Assembly: GCA_003454135.1 (NCBI GenBank) | Contig: DMKW01000121.1 | Location: forward strand, 1 to 24,960 | Direction: 5' to 3' | Length of the DNA: 24,960 nucleotides | Source: Microbacteriaceae bacterium | Lineage (GTDB): Bacteria > Actinomycetota > Actinomycetes > Actinomycetales > Microbacteriaceae | Shown: piece after piece, positions 13,767 through 20,647 of the stretch | Numbering within the stretch: the first letter of the stretch is position 1 | How the letters are laid out: every line of letters starts with the position of its first letter | Made by a program: the position numbers and the translations under genes | Notes under the pieces: model-generated | What the model was told of the DNA's origin: nothing | What the model saw: the letters and a program-made list of their open reading frames with translations, nothing else | Database searches by the model: none

Positions 13767-14423
13767 GTGGCGAGACGTCCCACGCGCAGCCCTCAGATCG
13801 ACCCCGTGAACCTGGTCGATCTTGCCGAAGACGACGGGTCAACCCTTCGCGCCGGCGACAGCCTGGACGGTCTGCGCTACCTCGGAACCGACCTGGGCGG
13901 ACGGGACCTCACCGGCGCCGGCTTCCTCGAATGCGAATTCCAGTCCGTGTCCTTCGACGAGGCCAAACTGCGCGGCGTGACCCTGTCGGAGTGCCTCCTC
14001 CTTGACGTCAACGCGGCGGTATTCACCGCGCCTCGCTCGACCTGGCGTGATGTGCGGGTCGAACGCTCCCGGCTCGGTTCGGTCGAGGTGTACGAGGCCG
14101 GGATGCGATCCGTCCGCCTCGATGGCTGCAAGCTCGGCTTCGTGAACCTGCGCAATTCGCAGCTCACCGACGTGCTCATCTCCAACTGCATCATCGAGGA
14201 GCTCGACCTCGGGGGCGCCACAGTGCAGCGACTCGAACTGCGCAACTGCCGCGTCGGCACCCTCGACCTCGCGAATGCCCGGCTCACGGACGTCGACCTG
14301 CGCTCGAGCGACTTCAGTGCCATCCACGGCATCGACGGTCTCCGCGGTGCGATCATCGACGACTCCCAGCTAAGCCTGCTCGCCCCGATTCTCGCGTCCC
14401 ACCTCGGCATCGTCGTCGATTAG
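13767..14423 (+). CDS. Pentapeptide-repeat-like beta-helix protein
   Basis: A 218-residue protein if the GTG at 13767 is used. The next in-frame GTG is at 13806. From about residue 30 onward, Leu recurs roughly every five residues in short A/D-L-x-x-x steps (LRYLGTDLGGRDLTGAGFLECEF, VRLDGCKLGFVNLRNSQLTDV, LELRNCRVGTLDLANARLTDVDLRSSDF), the pattern of a right-handed quadrilateral beta-helix. Such proteins bind partners by surface shape, and a few (Qnr, MfpA) mimic DNA. I see no basis for assigning that role here. It is soluble with no signal peptide. It follows the reductase gene almost without gap, so the two are likely co-transcribed. The frame is open back to 13359 through that gene, but that part is out of phase with it. 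Confidence 0.75.
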   Translation: MARRPTRSPQIDPVNLVDLAEDDGSTLRAGDSLDGLRYLGTDLGGRDLTGAGFLECEFQSVSFDEAKLRGVTLSECLLLDVNAAVFTAPRSTWRDVRVERSRLGSVEVYEAGMRSVRLDGCKLGFVNLRNSQLTDVLISNCIIEELDLGGATVQRLELRNCRVGTLDLANARLTDVDLRSSDFSAIHGIDGLRGAIIDDSQLSLLAPILASHLGIVVD

Positions 14424-14449
14424 GGCAGGACCAGGGCCGGCAAACCCGG

Positions 14450-14528
14450 ACTGAAAACAGGACGGATTGCGGGAGCGTCACTGAGCACAGGACGAATTCG
14501 CAGCATCCCGCCCGCTGTTCCTGTTTTC
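14450..14528. repeat. Imperfect 30-bp tandem duplication plus inverted copy between convergent genes
   Basis: Two units start at 14450 and 14480 (period 30). Their first 19 bases match at 16 positions (ACTGAAAACAGGACGGATT versus ACTGAGCACAGGACGAATT) and then diverge. GAAAACAGGA (14453-14462) recurs inverted as TCCTGTTTTC (14519-14528), a 10-bp arm pair flanking the second unit. It lies in the 142-bp gap between the pentapeptide-repeat gene and the convergent exporter. It may serve as a bidirectional terminator or belong to a dispersed repeat family. Confidence 0.6.
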
Positions 14529-14565
14529 GCGACGCGCAGGCCGTCGCAGCTGCAGGCGCAGCGGG

Positions 14566-15450
14566 CTACGGGATCGCCACGGCCGTCAGTTCGAGGTCGG
14601 ACCTCGGCCGCTCCCGCTGGGTTGCGATCGAGACCCCAGCGGCGGCGCACACCGCGACGATGGCGATCTGCTGCAGGATCGCGAACGACTCCCCCAGCAC
14701 GAGCCACCCGAACACGGCCGCAACCACGGGGCCGAAGCTCGTGATGACCGCGTACAGGCGCGGCGTGATCCGTCGCAGGATGAACGTGTCGAGCGTGTAC
14801 GGGAATGCCGATGACAGCGCGCCGATCGCGAGGAGCAGGCCGATCACGCCCCAGTCCAGGCGGGCGTAGTCGACGGTCGCGAGGGCGAACGGCACCAGGA
14901 GCGCGAGGCTGACGACACTGGCCACCGAGATGCCTTCGAGCCCGGGGAACTCGGTGGCCACCCTCCGGGTGAGCAGGATGTATCCGGCCCAGGCGGCCGC
15001 AGCGGCGAGGGCGAATCCGATTCCGAGGGGGTTGAGCGTGCCGTCAGACCAGGTCAGCAGGAAGACCCCGCCCGCCGCCGCACCCGCGCAGATGAAGTCG
15101 AGCAGGCGCCGGGAGGTCGCGAGCGCCAGGGCAAATGGCCCGAGGAACTCGATCGTGGCCGCGACTCCCAGCCCGAGCAGGTGCACGGACTCGTAGAACG
15201 TCAGGTTCATCACCGCGAGCACAACCCCGAGCGCCAGGGCCGGCCACATCCGTCGCCAGGCCAGGGTGGCGAGCTTCCGGCGGTAAAAGGGGAGGACGGT
15301 GCAGGCCATCACGATCTGCCGGGCCGCGACGACGACGGGCGAGCCGACTACCGGGATGACGAGGCCGGCGAGCGAGGAGCCGAAATTGATGCTGACCTCG
15401 GTGACGAGCTGAGCCCCCGCACCGACGAAACGGTCCCGCTTCGCAGTCAC
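14566..15450 (-). CDS. EamA/RhtA-like inner-membrane exporter
   Basis: A 294-residue protein with about ten hydrophobic helices in two EamA repeats: residues about 5-135, with PVVVAARQIVMACTVLPFYRR and LTFYESVHLLGLGVAATIEFLGP, and residues about 145-280, with YILLTRRV and FGPVVAAVFGWLVLGESFAILQQ. The layout and the TIEFLGPFALAL segment resemble RhtA-type threonine/homoserine exporters in the drug/metabolite transporter superfamily, but the substrate is not certain. The start is GTG 15450, chosen because AAGGAGG lies 6 nt upstream. An ATG 18 bases further out (15468) would bury that site inside the gene. It converges on the pentapeptide-repeat gene. A hairpin at 15502-15535 separates it from the Cys-rich gene upstream. 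Confidence 0.85.
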   Translation of the reverse strand: MTAKRDRFVGAGAQLVTEVSINFGSSLAGLVIPVVGSPVVVAARQIVMACTVLPFYRRKLATLAWRRMWPALALGVVLAVMNLTFYESVHLLGLGVAATIEFLGPFALALATSRRLLDFICAGAAAGGVFLLTWSDGTLNPLGIGFALAAAAAWAGYILLTRRVATEFPGLEGISVASVVSLALLVPFALATVDYARLDWGVIGLLLAIGALSSAFPYTLDTFILRRITPRLYAVITSFGPVVAAVFGWLVLGESFAILQQIAIVAVCAAAGVSIATQRERPRSDLELTAVAIP

Positions 15451-15501
15451 AGTTCTCCTCCTTGGCACCGAAGGAGGCGCTCTACCGACAGTACCGGCAC
15501 G

Positions 15502-15535
15502 CTCACCGGGGCGGATGCATTCCGGCCCCGGTGAG
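15502..15535 (-). terminator. U-tract-free terminator-like hairpin after the Cys-rich gene
   Basis: CTCACCGGGGC (15502-15512) and GCCCCGGTGAG (15525-15535) form a perfect 11-bp stem with a 12-nt loop, 8 bp beyond the stop of the minus-strand gene at 15544. No T-run follows, a form often reported for high-GC actinobacteria. Confidence 0.6.
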
Positions 15536-15543
15536 TTCGCCGG

Positions 15544-15813
15544 CTAGTCGCCGAACGGGATGAAGCTGTACTCGCTGGTCAGGTGCTCGCCTTCGCAGGC
15601 GCCGCAGTACAGCACGCCGGCGTCCCGCATGGCGGTGACCCTCGGCGAGCACTGCACGACCTTGGGGCCGCAGCAGGGGGAAATCACCATGAACGCGCCG
15701 GGCTTTTCCGGCACGTGGCCGCTGAGGCCACGATCGTGGTGTGCGCCCTCACAGGGCAGGTTGGTGTCGAAGTCGAGCAGCAAAACCGTGCCGGCTTCCA
15801 GTAATGCATCCAT
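15544..15813 (-). CDS. Small Cys-rich protein of unknown function
   Basis: I do not recognise the family. The 89-residue protein has six Cys (21, 47, 48, 55, 70, 73) and clustered His (25, 26, 33). The segments are LPCEGAHHDRG, ISPCCGPKVVQC and a final YCGACEGEHL. The C-terminal CxxC and the earlier CC/C spacing suggest a zinc ribbon or another metal site. There is no signal peptide or membrane span. The ATG at 15813 has no strong ribosome-binding site, and GTGAAAT lies just upstream. It is on the same strand as the Tad pilus genes and 199 bp after the last one. A terminator-like hairpin follows it, so it ends a unit. Gene reality rests on the ordered Cys pattern and that hairpin. Confidence 0.6.
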   Translation of the reverse strand: MDALLEAGTVLLLDFDTNLPCEGAHHDRGLSGHVPEKPGAFMVISPCCGPKVVQCSPRVTAMRDAGVLYCGACEGEHLTSEYSFIPFGD

Positions 15814-15892
15814 ATTTCACGCGGTCAATCACAAGAGGGTGTGCGCCGCGGGTGTGGACCAAAGCACCTCGGTGGCGACCGCACCGGATGTG

Positions 15893-15912
15893 CGACGACA
15901 CGAATGTCGTCG
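15893..15912. repeat. Short hairpin in the gap between tadG-like gene and Cys-rich gene
   Basis: CGACGACA (15893-15900) and TGTCGTCG (15905-15912) form a perfect 8-bp stem with a CGAA tetraloop. It is centred in the 199-bp gap 15814-16012. It may terminate the Tad transcript on the minus strand, although there is no U-run. I see no gene in the gap. Confidence 0.45.
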
Positions 15913-16012
15913 GTGTACCCAGGCAGGCATTGGCTGGATACCGAAGAGAAGCCTTCGTCGACTTCAAGTTTCAGAACTTTACACCACGAACGTGAGAGCT
16001 TCTACGACTTGG

Positions 16013-16468
16013 CTACCGGAACACCGAGCGTGCGACTGCGGTCACCTCGAGCCGGACACCGGAGGGCAAGACAAGCGTGAGCACCGGCGGACGCCACCAC
16101 GAGGTGAGCGTGACCGTGGCGCTTCGCCCATCGACGGATGCCGCGCGCCTCACGGTGAGGTCCACGAACCCGGCGTGCGTCGCCGCGGCCAGGTAGTCCC
16201 GCACGGCGACCCCGACGTCGGCCGACGTGAGTTCGGGCCGCACCTCGTGAGGGCCCACAGAGACGTCGTCGAGGGCGAAGGACTCAGCTCCGGCGAGCGC
16301 CGCACCATCCGCGAGCGTGAACAGGCGCTTGCGCTCCAGGTAGAGGGAGGTCGCCGCCATCACGACGAGGATCAGCACGAGCGCCAGGCAGCCGTAGAAG
16401 ATCGTCAGCAGGAGCGTCGAACCTTCCTCGTCAGCCAGGCGCAGGCCGCGCGGTCCCCGCGCGCTCAT
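16013..16468 (-). CDS. TadG-like pilus-associated membrane protein
   Basis: A 151-residue protein with one N-terminal membrane helix (about 18-43: STLLLTIFYGCLALVLILVVMAATSLYLE) and then RKRLFTLADGAALAGAESFAL. The Tad/TadG-like N-terminal domain typically has this A-DGAALAGA motif just after the helix. The rest (about 65-151) is an extracellular beta-rich domain. The charged-then-hydrophobic start EEGSTLLLT resembles a type IV pilin N-terminus but lacks Glu at +5, so cleavage by a prepilin peptidase is doubtful. Its ATG overlaps the stop of the upstream TadE-like gene by 4 bp. It is the last Tad gene in the run. Confidence 0.75.
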   Translation of the reverse strand: MSARGPRGLRLADEEGSTLLLTIFYGCLALVLILVVMAATSLYLERKRLFTLADGAALAGAESFALDDVSVGPHEVRPELTSADVGVAVRDYLAAATHAGFVDLTVRRAASVDGRSATVTLTSWWRPPVLTLVLPSGVRLEVTAVARSVFR

Positions 16469-16929
16469 CCTGCGCCCCAGAACCGCGACACCGTCTGCGT
16501 CGCGCTCGACTCGAGCGGGATGCTGGCGGCACCCCGAAGCGACAGCAGATCGGGCACGAGCGGCAGCGCCACCCGGATTCGCACCGTGACCGTCACCGCG
16601 CTGCGCCTGGTCAGGCAGCCGTTCGTCCCGCCTTCGCAGTCGATGCGCACCTCGGCGTCGTCCCGCCCGATCCCGTAGTCCGCGAGGCCGATTTCCACGG
16701 CGCGCACCGCGCGATCGCGCGCCTCGGCCGCATCCGCACCCTGAACGTAGACGCGGGCGGCCTGCCTGGCAACCCCCTCGACGGCGAGCGCGCCGCCCTG
16801 CACCGCCGAGATCGCAACCACCAGGTAGACGAGGGGCACCAGCAGGATCAGGCCGGCCGTGATGAATTCGAGCGAAGCCGACCCGGTCTCGGTGCTTCCA
16901 GACTCAGTCCAGTGTTTCCAGCGCGGCAT
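16465..16929 (-). CDS. TadE-family pseudopilin (second copy)
   Basis: A 154-residue protein from the ATG at 16929, with GGAGG 9 nt upstream. The frame is open to 17031, but that part lies inside the preceding tadE in another phase. It has a prepilin-type N-terminus ETGSASLEF, with Gly16 before the predicted cut and Glu21 at +5. The membrane helix follows (ITAGLILLVPLVYLVVAISAVQGGALA) and then VARQAARVYV. The C-terminal extracellular part contains CEGGTNGC, a likely disulfide loop. TadE proteins are minor pilins of Tad/Flp pili. It overlaps the upstream tadE by 26 bp and the downstream tadG-like gene by 4 bp, so the three are translated as a coupled set. Confidence 0.8.
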   Translation of the reverse strand: MPRWKHWTESGSTETGSASLEFITAGLILLVPLVYLVVAISAVQGGALAVEGVARQAARVYVQGADAAEARDRAVRAVEIGLADYGIGRDDAEVRIDCEGGTNGCLTRRSAVTVTVRIRVALPLVPDLLSLRGAASIPLESSATQTVSRFWGAG

Positions 16930-17308
16930 GCCCCACCACCTCCAGCCCGCGGTCGATGCCCAGCAGGCCGAGGAGCGGGATGGGCGCGACGACCCGCACC
17001 TGCACGCTGCGATGCCCGGCAAACCGGCCATAGCCGGCCTGGATGTCGGTGGCGTACGACGGGCCGAGAGCTGCGGTGATCAGGTCGCGGGTGCGTTCCG
17101 CGCCGTCGGCGAGGCCGCTGTCGGCGAGCGCCGCGAACCTCGCGCCCTCCGCGGCCGCATCCAGCACGGTGTTGCGGATGTACAGGGCGAGCGCGAGCTG
17201 CATCACCGACAGCGTGAGCACCGTGAGGAGCGAGATGACCATGGCGAACTCGGCCACCGCCGATCCCGAATCCCCGGCAAGCGCCGCCCGTAGCCGCATC
17301 CGTTTCAT
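16904..17308 (-). CDS. TadE-family pseudopilin (first copy)
   Basis: A 134-residue protein: a basic leader MKRMRLRAALAGDSG, a prepilin-like junction G15-SAVAEF with Glu20 at +5, and a membrane helix (about 20-46) ending LYIRNTVLDAAAEGARFAAL, the TadE signature. A small extracellular domain follows to residue 134. It is expected to be processed by a TadV-type peptidase and to take part in Tad pilus assembly. The gene starts 9 bp after the stop of the 58-residue Flp-like peptide. ATG 17299 (Met4) is an alternative start. No peptidase gene is visible in the window. Confidence 0.85.
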   Translation of the reverse strand: MKRMRLRAALAGDSGSAVAEFAMVISLLTVLTLSVMQLALALYIRNTVLDAAAEGARFAALADSGLADGAERTRDLITAALGPSYATDIQAGYGRFAGHRSVQVRVVAPIPLLGLLGIDRGLEVVGHAALETLD

Positions 17309-17317
17309 CGCCGAGGG

Positions 17318-17494
17318 CTAGAACCCGCTGACGCGGTCGAGCGCCTGCTGGAAGATGCCACTCAGCCCGGGGCCGGCCAGGCCCCAGATGATCATGACCA
17401 GCCCGGCCGTCATGAGCGTGATGAGAACCCAGCCGGGCACGTCGCCGCGTTCGTCGCGCCACAGGATCGGGATGCGACGTTTCAGTAGTGACAT
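17318..17494 (-). CDS. Flp-like small membrane peptide in the Tad locus
   Basis: This 58-residue gene has a strong ribosome-binding site, AAGGAG 3 nt before the ATG. The peptide has a basic N-terminus (MSLLKRRIPILWRDERGD), one membrane helix (about 21-41: GWVLITLMTAGLVMIIWGLAG) and a short tail PGLSGIFQQALDRVSGF. Size, position between tadC and tadE, and topology suit the major Flp pilin. It lacks the usual Flp junction (Gly, four residues, then Glu-Tyr): after the only Gly next to the charged leader comes DVPGW. It may be a divergent pilin, or a membrane adaptor with the true pilin elsewhere. Confidence 0.75.
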   Translation of the reverse strand: MSLLKRRIPILWRDERGDVPGWVLITLMTAGLVMIIWGLAGPGLSGIFQQALDRVSGF

Positions 17495-17531
17495 GGTCTC
17501 CTTCTTTCTGTCGATGTGGCTCAGGGGGTGG

Positions 17532-18479
17532 TCAGAAGCCGGCTTGCAGCACGAAGATGCCGGGAAACACGGCGAAGAGGATGGTCATCGGGAGGATGAG
17601 GAAGACCACGGGCACGAGCATGGCCACCTCCTTCTTCCCGGCCACCTCGAGCAGGCCGCGCTTGGCTGCCTCGCGCGCATCCTGTGCCTGGGCGCGCAGC
17701 ACCTCGGCGAGGGGCGACCCTCGATCGAGCGCGCCGGTGACCTGGTCGACGAACCGGGTCAGGGCCGGGAGTTGCAGGCCGCGGGACAGCGAGTGCAGCG
17801 CCGACGCGAGCGGAACCCCGGTGTGGACCTCGGCCACGATCCCGGCGAACTCGCGCGAGAGCTCCCCCGAACTCGTCGCCGACACCCGGCGCAGTGAGTC
17901 GAGGATCCCCTCCCCGGCGGACAGCGACAGCGTCAGGAACTCCAGGATGGTCGGCAGCTCGCTGTCCATGCGGGCCAGGCGCACGGTGGCCGCGCGGTGC
18001 AGCAGCCAGTCTCGCAGCAGCGCCCCGCAGAGTCCCGCGATCACCGGAAACGCGATCTGGGCGATCAGCGGCAGCGCCCGGAGCGACGGAAGTGCCACGA
18101 TCAGCACGCCGCCCCCGGCGAGCGAGACGAGCGCCCAAACCAGCTGCGCCGAACGGAACTCGTCGACGCTCCCGGCAGATCCCGACTGCCGCAGGCGCCG
18201 CTCAATCGTCTCCGTACCGCCGAGCACGCTGGAGAGCGCGCGCTGGAGAGCGCCGAAGGCCGGCGAGAACAGGGTGCCGAGCACGGGAATCGGGTCGACG
18301 GTGGTGCGCCCGACGAGCGCGCGCGCCTCCGCCGAGACATCCAGGACGTAGGGCGCCACCCTCGAGGCGAGACGCGGACGGCCGAGGCGAGGGATCAGGC
18401 TCACCATCGACCACAGCCCGACGCCGAATGTCGTCCCACAGAACACCGCCCAGGCCAGCGGCGCGCTCACCGGAACCAC
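17532..18479 (-). CDS. tadC: TadC-like inner-membrane platform protein (type II secretion F domain)
   Basis: A 315-residue protein with an N-terminal helix (about 5-28), a cytoplasmic segment, two helices around 112-155, and a type II secretion F domain at about 165-310. Visible segments are MDSELPTILEFLTLSLSAGEGILDSLRRV, RGLQLPALTRFVDQVTGALDRGSPLAEVLRAQAQDAREAAKRGLLE and a final helix VAMLVPVVFLILPMTILFAVFPGIF. With TadB it forms the membrane platform moved by the TadA ATPase. The start is GTG 18479, with GGAGG 7 nt upstream. It overlaps tadB by 13 bp. A second GTG at 18470 would give a 4-bp overlap but has poor spacing to that site. The 58-residue peptide gene follows after 37 bp. Confidence 0.85.
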   Translation of the reverse strand: MVPVSAPLAWAVFCGTTFGVGLWSMVSLIPRLGRPRLASRVAPYVLDVSAEARALVGRTTVDPIPVLGTLFSPAFGALQRALSSVLGGTETIERRLRQSGSAGSVDEFRSAQLVWALVSLAGGGVLIVALPSLRALPLIAQIAFPVIAGLCGALLRDWLLHRAATVRLARMDSELPTILEFLTLSLSAGEGILDSLRRVSATSSGELSREFAGIVAEVHTGVPLASALHSLSRGLQLPALTRFVDQVTGALDRGSPLAEVLRAQAQDAREAAKRGLLEVAGKKEVAMLVPVVFLILPMTILFAVFPGIFVLQAGF

Positions 18480-19330
18480 CGGCGTTCCTCCGGCAGTCGG
18501 CCGAGCCTGATCATGACACGGTAGGCAACGACCGAAAGCGCCAGTCCCCCGAGGATCACCACGCCTCCGGTCGGGGTGTTGTACGCGAGGGCGGCCTCCG
18601 GCCTGGAGGCGAGCATCAGGAGCACGATCCAGGGTGCAGCGACGCCCATCCTCGCCGCATTCACGATCCAGGATTGCCTGCCTTCGACTTCCGACCGGAT
18701 GGCAGCATCCTGCCGGAGCCAGGCGGCCAGGCTGCGCAGCACGACCGTGAGGTCGCTCCCGCCGACTTCCCTAGCCATGCGGAGGGTCTCCAGGATGCGG
18801 TCGGCAATCGGATCCGCGAGGGATGTCTTGAGCCGGTCGATGCAGTGCGAGAAGTTGCCGGTGGCCCGGTAGTCGCGCTCGAACTCGGCGAACGCTGCGC
18901 GGGTTGCCGCCGGCCCCGCTTGCGCGAGGCTGCTCACGCTGTCCGGCAGGGCCAGGCCGGATCGAACCGCCGACACAAGATGGTCGACGACATCGGGCCA
19001 CACGGTGCGATGGGCCCGGCGCCTGGCCCTGGCTCGCCAGGAGACCATCATCGCGGGAAGCACGAGCGCGACCAGTCCGGCGACGAGGGCGAGCGCTTGC
19101 ACTCCGAGGAGCGCCTGGGCCAGCGCCGCCGCTGCGACGCCGATGACGAGCGAAATGGCAGCGAAGGCGGGCACCGGGAGCGCGCCGAATCCGGCCTGCG
19201 CGAGGCGGGAGCGCGCCTTGCCGCGCGCACCCGCTCCGGAGCCGGAGCCTGCCACGAGAGCCGGCCAGAGGAACGGCGAGGCGAGCAGCAGCAGGCCGGC
19301 GCCGAGCGCGCATCCCAGCGCGAGCGTCAT
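18467..19330 (-). CDS. tadB: TadB-like inner-membrane platform protein
   Basis: A 287-residue protein. It has an N-terminal helix (about 2-28), paired helices at about 52-100, and a T2SF domain from about 110: WPDVVDHLVSAVRSGLALPDSVSSLAQAGP and RILETLRMAREVGGSDLTVVLRSLAAWLRQD. It ends in two helices (about 222-240 and 248-270). It is the partner of TadC in the Tad export machine. The ATG overlaps the tadA stop by 4 bp (ATGA), and the stop overlaps the tadC start, so tadA, tadB and tadC are translationally coupled. Confidence 0.85.
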   Translation of the reverse strand: MTLALGCALGAGLLLLASPFLWPALVAGSGSGAGARGKARSRLAQAGFGALPVPAFAAISLVIGVAAAALAQALLGVQALALVAGLVALVLPAMMVSWRARARRRAHRTVWPDVVDHLVSAVRSGLALPDSVSSLAQAGPAATRAAFAEFERDYRATGNFSHCIDRLKTSLADPIADRILETLRMAREVGGSDLTVVLRSLAAWLRQDAAIRSEVEGRQSWIVNAARMGVAAPWIVLLMLASRPEAALAYNTPTGGVVILGGLALSVVAYRVMIRLGRLPEERRWFR

Positions 19331-20559
19331 GCGGCTCCCCGCCGGAGCACAACGGCCGGATCGAGCCCGGCCGCCCGGAACTTGGCGAGCTTCGTGGGGT
19401 AGCCACCGGTAAGTTCGAGTGAACCTTTGTGCACGAGGAAGAGGGGACTCGCCTCAATCATCGCCCCGGCGAGTTGACCGCTCGGCGCGATGATCTCGGT
19501 GACGCGACGGCGGCCGTGACGGTCGATTTCGCAGTGCACGACGATATCGATGCACCCGGCGACGGTCGGGAGCACGAACGACGAGTCGATGTTGCGGCCG
19601 GCCAGCAGCGGCAGGGTGCACAGCTTCGCCAGGGCGTCCCTGGCGCTGTTCGCGTGGATCGAACACATCCCAGGAAGCCCGCTGTTAAGCGCGATCAGGA
19701 GGTCGAGGCTCTCCGCCTCGCGCACCTCGCCGACCACGAGCCGGTCCGGCCGCATCCGCAGGGACTCCTTGATCAGCCGTCGCAGGGTGATCTCGCCGGT
19801 TCCCTCCAGGCTCGGCTGGCGACACTGCATCGCCACGACGTCGCGGGCGGTGAGGTCCAGCTCGAATATCTCCTCCACCGTCACGATGCGCTCGTTCAGG
19901 CGTGTGGCGGACAGTAGCGCGTTGAGCATGGTCGTCTTGCCGGTCTGCGTCGCGCCGGAGACGAGGATGTTCTGCCCGGCCAGCACGCACATGCGCAGGA
20001 ACTCGGACGCCTGCTGGGTGAGCGAACCCAACCCGACGAGCTGGTTCAGGTCACGGATGCGCCGGGTGAACTTGCGGATGTTGACCGCCCAGTGCTTCTG
20101 GGTGATGTCCGGAATGACCACGTGCAGGCGAGATCCGTCCGGCAGGGAGGCATCGACGAACGGCGAGCTCAGGTCGACGCGGCGACCGGAGGCCTGCAGC
20201 ATCCTTTCGACCAGGTCTCGCACTTCCCGCTCCGCGAGCACCATCGTGGTGAGCTCCGACACCCCATCCCTGGCGATGAACACGCGACTGGGCGCGTTGA
20301 TCCAGATTTCCTCGATGCCGGGGTCGTCGAGGAACGGCTGCAGCGCGCCGAATCCGGTCAGGGAAGCGACGACCTCCCGGGCGGCCTGGTGCTCGTCGGC
20401 GATCATCGGGAGGGAGCCGCCGAGCGCCCGCTCGCTGTACCGCTGCACCTCTGCGTGCACGTACTGCTCGGCCAGGGCGTGGTCAGCGGCGAGGTCGACG
20501 CCGTCCTGGCGCACGCGGTTGCGCACCCGTTCGGTGATGATGCGCACGGCCTCGCTCAT
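19327..20559 (-). CDS. tadA: TadA/CpaF-type pilus assembly ATPase
   Basis: A 410-residue type II/IV secretion ATPase. The N-terminal domain (about 1-180) is followed by Walker A GATQTGKT (202-209), an acidic VTVEEIFELDL (Asp box), Walker B RLVVGEVRE (273-281) and a His box GMCSIHANS (His302). It hydrolyses ATP to drive Tad pilus assembly through TadB/TadC. I chose the ATG at 20559 (MSEAVRIITERVRNRVR), which fits the family start. A GTG 18 bases further out (20577) would put the start 3 nt from a stable hairpin (20581-20618). It leads the run tadA, tadB, tadC, peptide, tadE, tadE, tadG-like. No tadZ or septum-site-like ATPase gene precedes it. Confidence 0.9.
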   Translation of the reverse strand: MSEAVRIITERVRNRVRQDGVDLAADHALAEQYVHAEVQRYSERALGGSLPMIADEHQAAREVVASLTGFGALQPFLDDPGIEEIWINAPSRVFIARDGVSELTTMVLAEREVRDLVERMLQASGRRVDLSSPFVDASLPDGSRLHVVIPDITQKHWAVNIRKFTRRIRDLNQLVGLGSLTQQASEFLRMCVLAGQNILVSGATQTGKTTMLNALLSATRLNERIVTVEEIFELDLTARDVVAMQCRQPSLEGTGEITLRRLIKESLRMRPDRLVVGEVREAESLDLLIALNSGLPGMCSIHANSARDALAKLCTLPLLAGRNIDSSFVLPTVAGCIDIVVHCEIDRHGRRRVTEIIAPSGQLAGAMIEASPLFLVHKGSLELTGGYPTKLAKFRAAGLDPAVVLRRGAA

Positions 20560-20580
20560 CCCTGCATGATGCTCCACCCA

Positions 20581-20618
20581 AGGTCGGCCCCGTTGGACTT
20601 ATCCACAAGGGCCGACCT
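20581..20618 (-). terminator. Hairpin between the hydroxybutyrate dehydrogenase gene and tadA
   Basis: AGGTCGGCCC (20581-20590) and GGGCCGACCT (20609-20618) form a perfect 10-bp stem with an 18-nt loop. A third copy of AGGTCGG starts at 20621. It lies 29 bp after the stop of the minus-strand dehydrogenase gene and 21 bp before tadA. No U-run follows. It could end the first unit, lie in the tadA 5' leader, or do both. Confidence 0.55.
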
Positions 20619-20647
20619 GCAGGTCGGAACGGTCGTGCCTGGCAGCG

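Noticed and set aside
17894..19402. 502-codon open frame antisense to tadB and tadC
   Set aside because: Extreme Arg/Ala/Pro bias and no domain. tadB and tadC on the other strand are well supported and translationally coupled.
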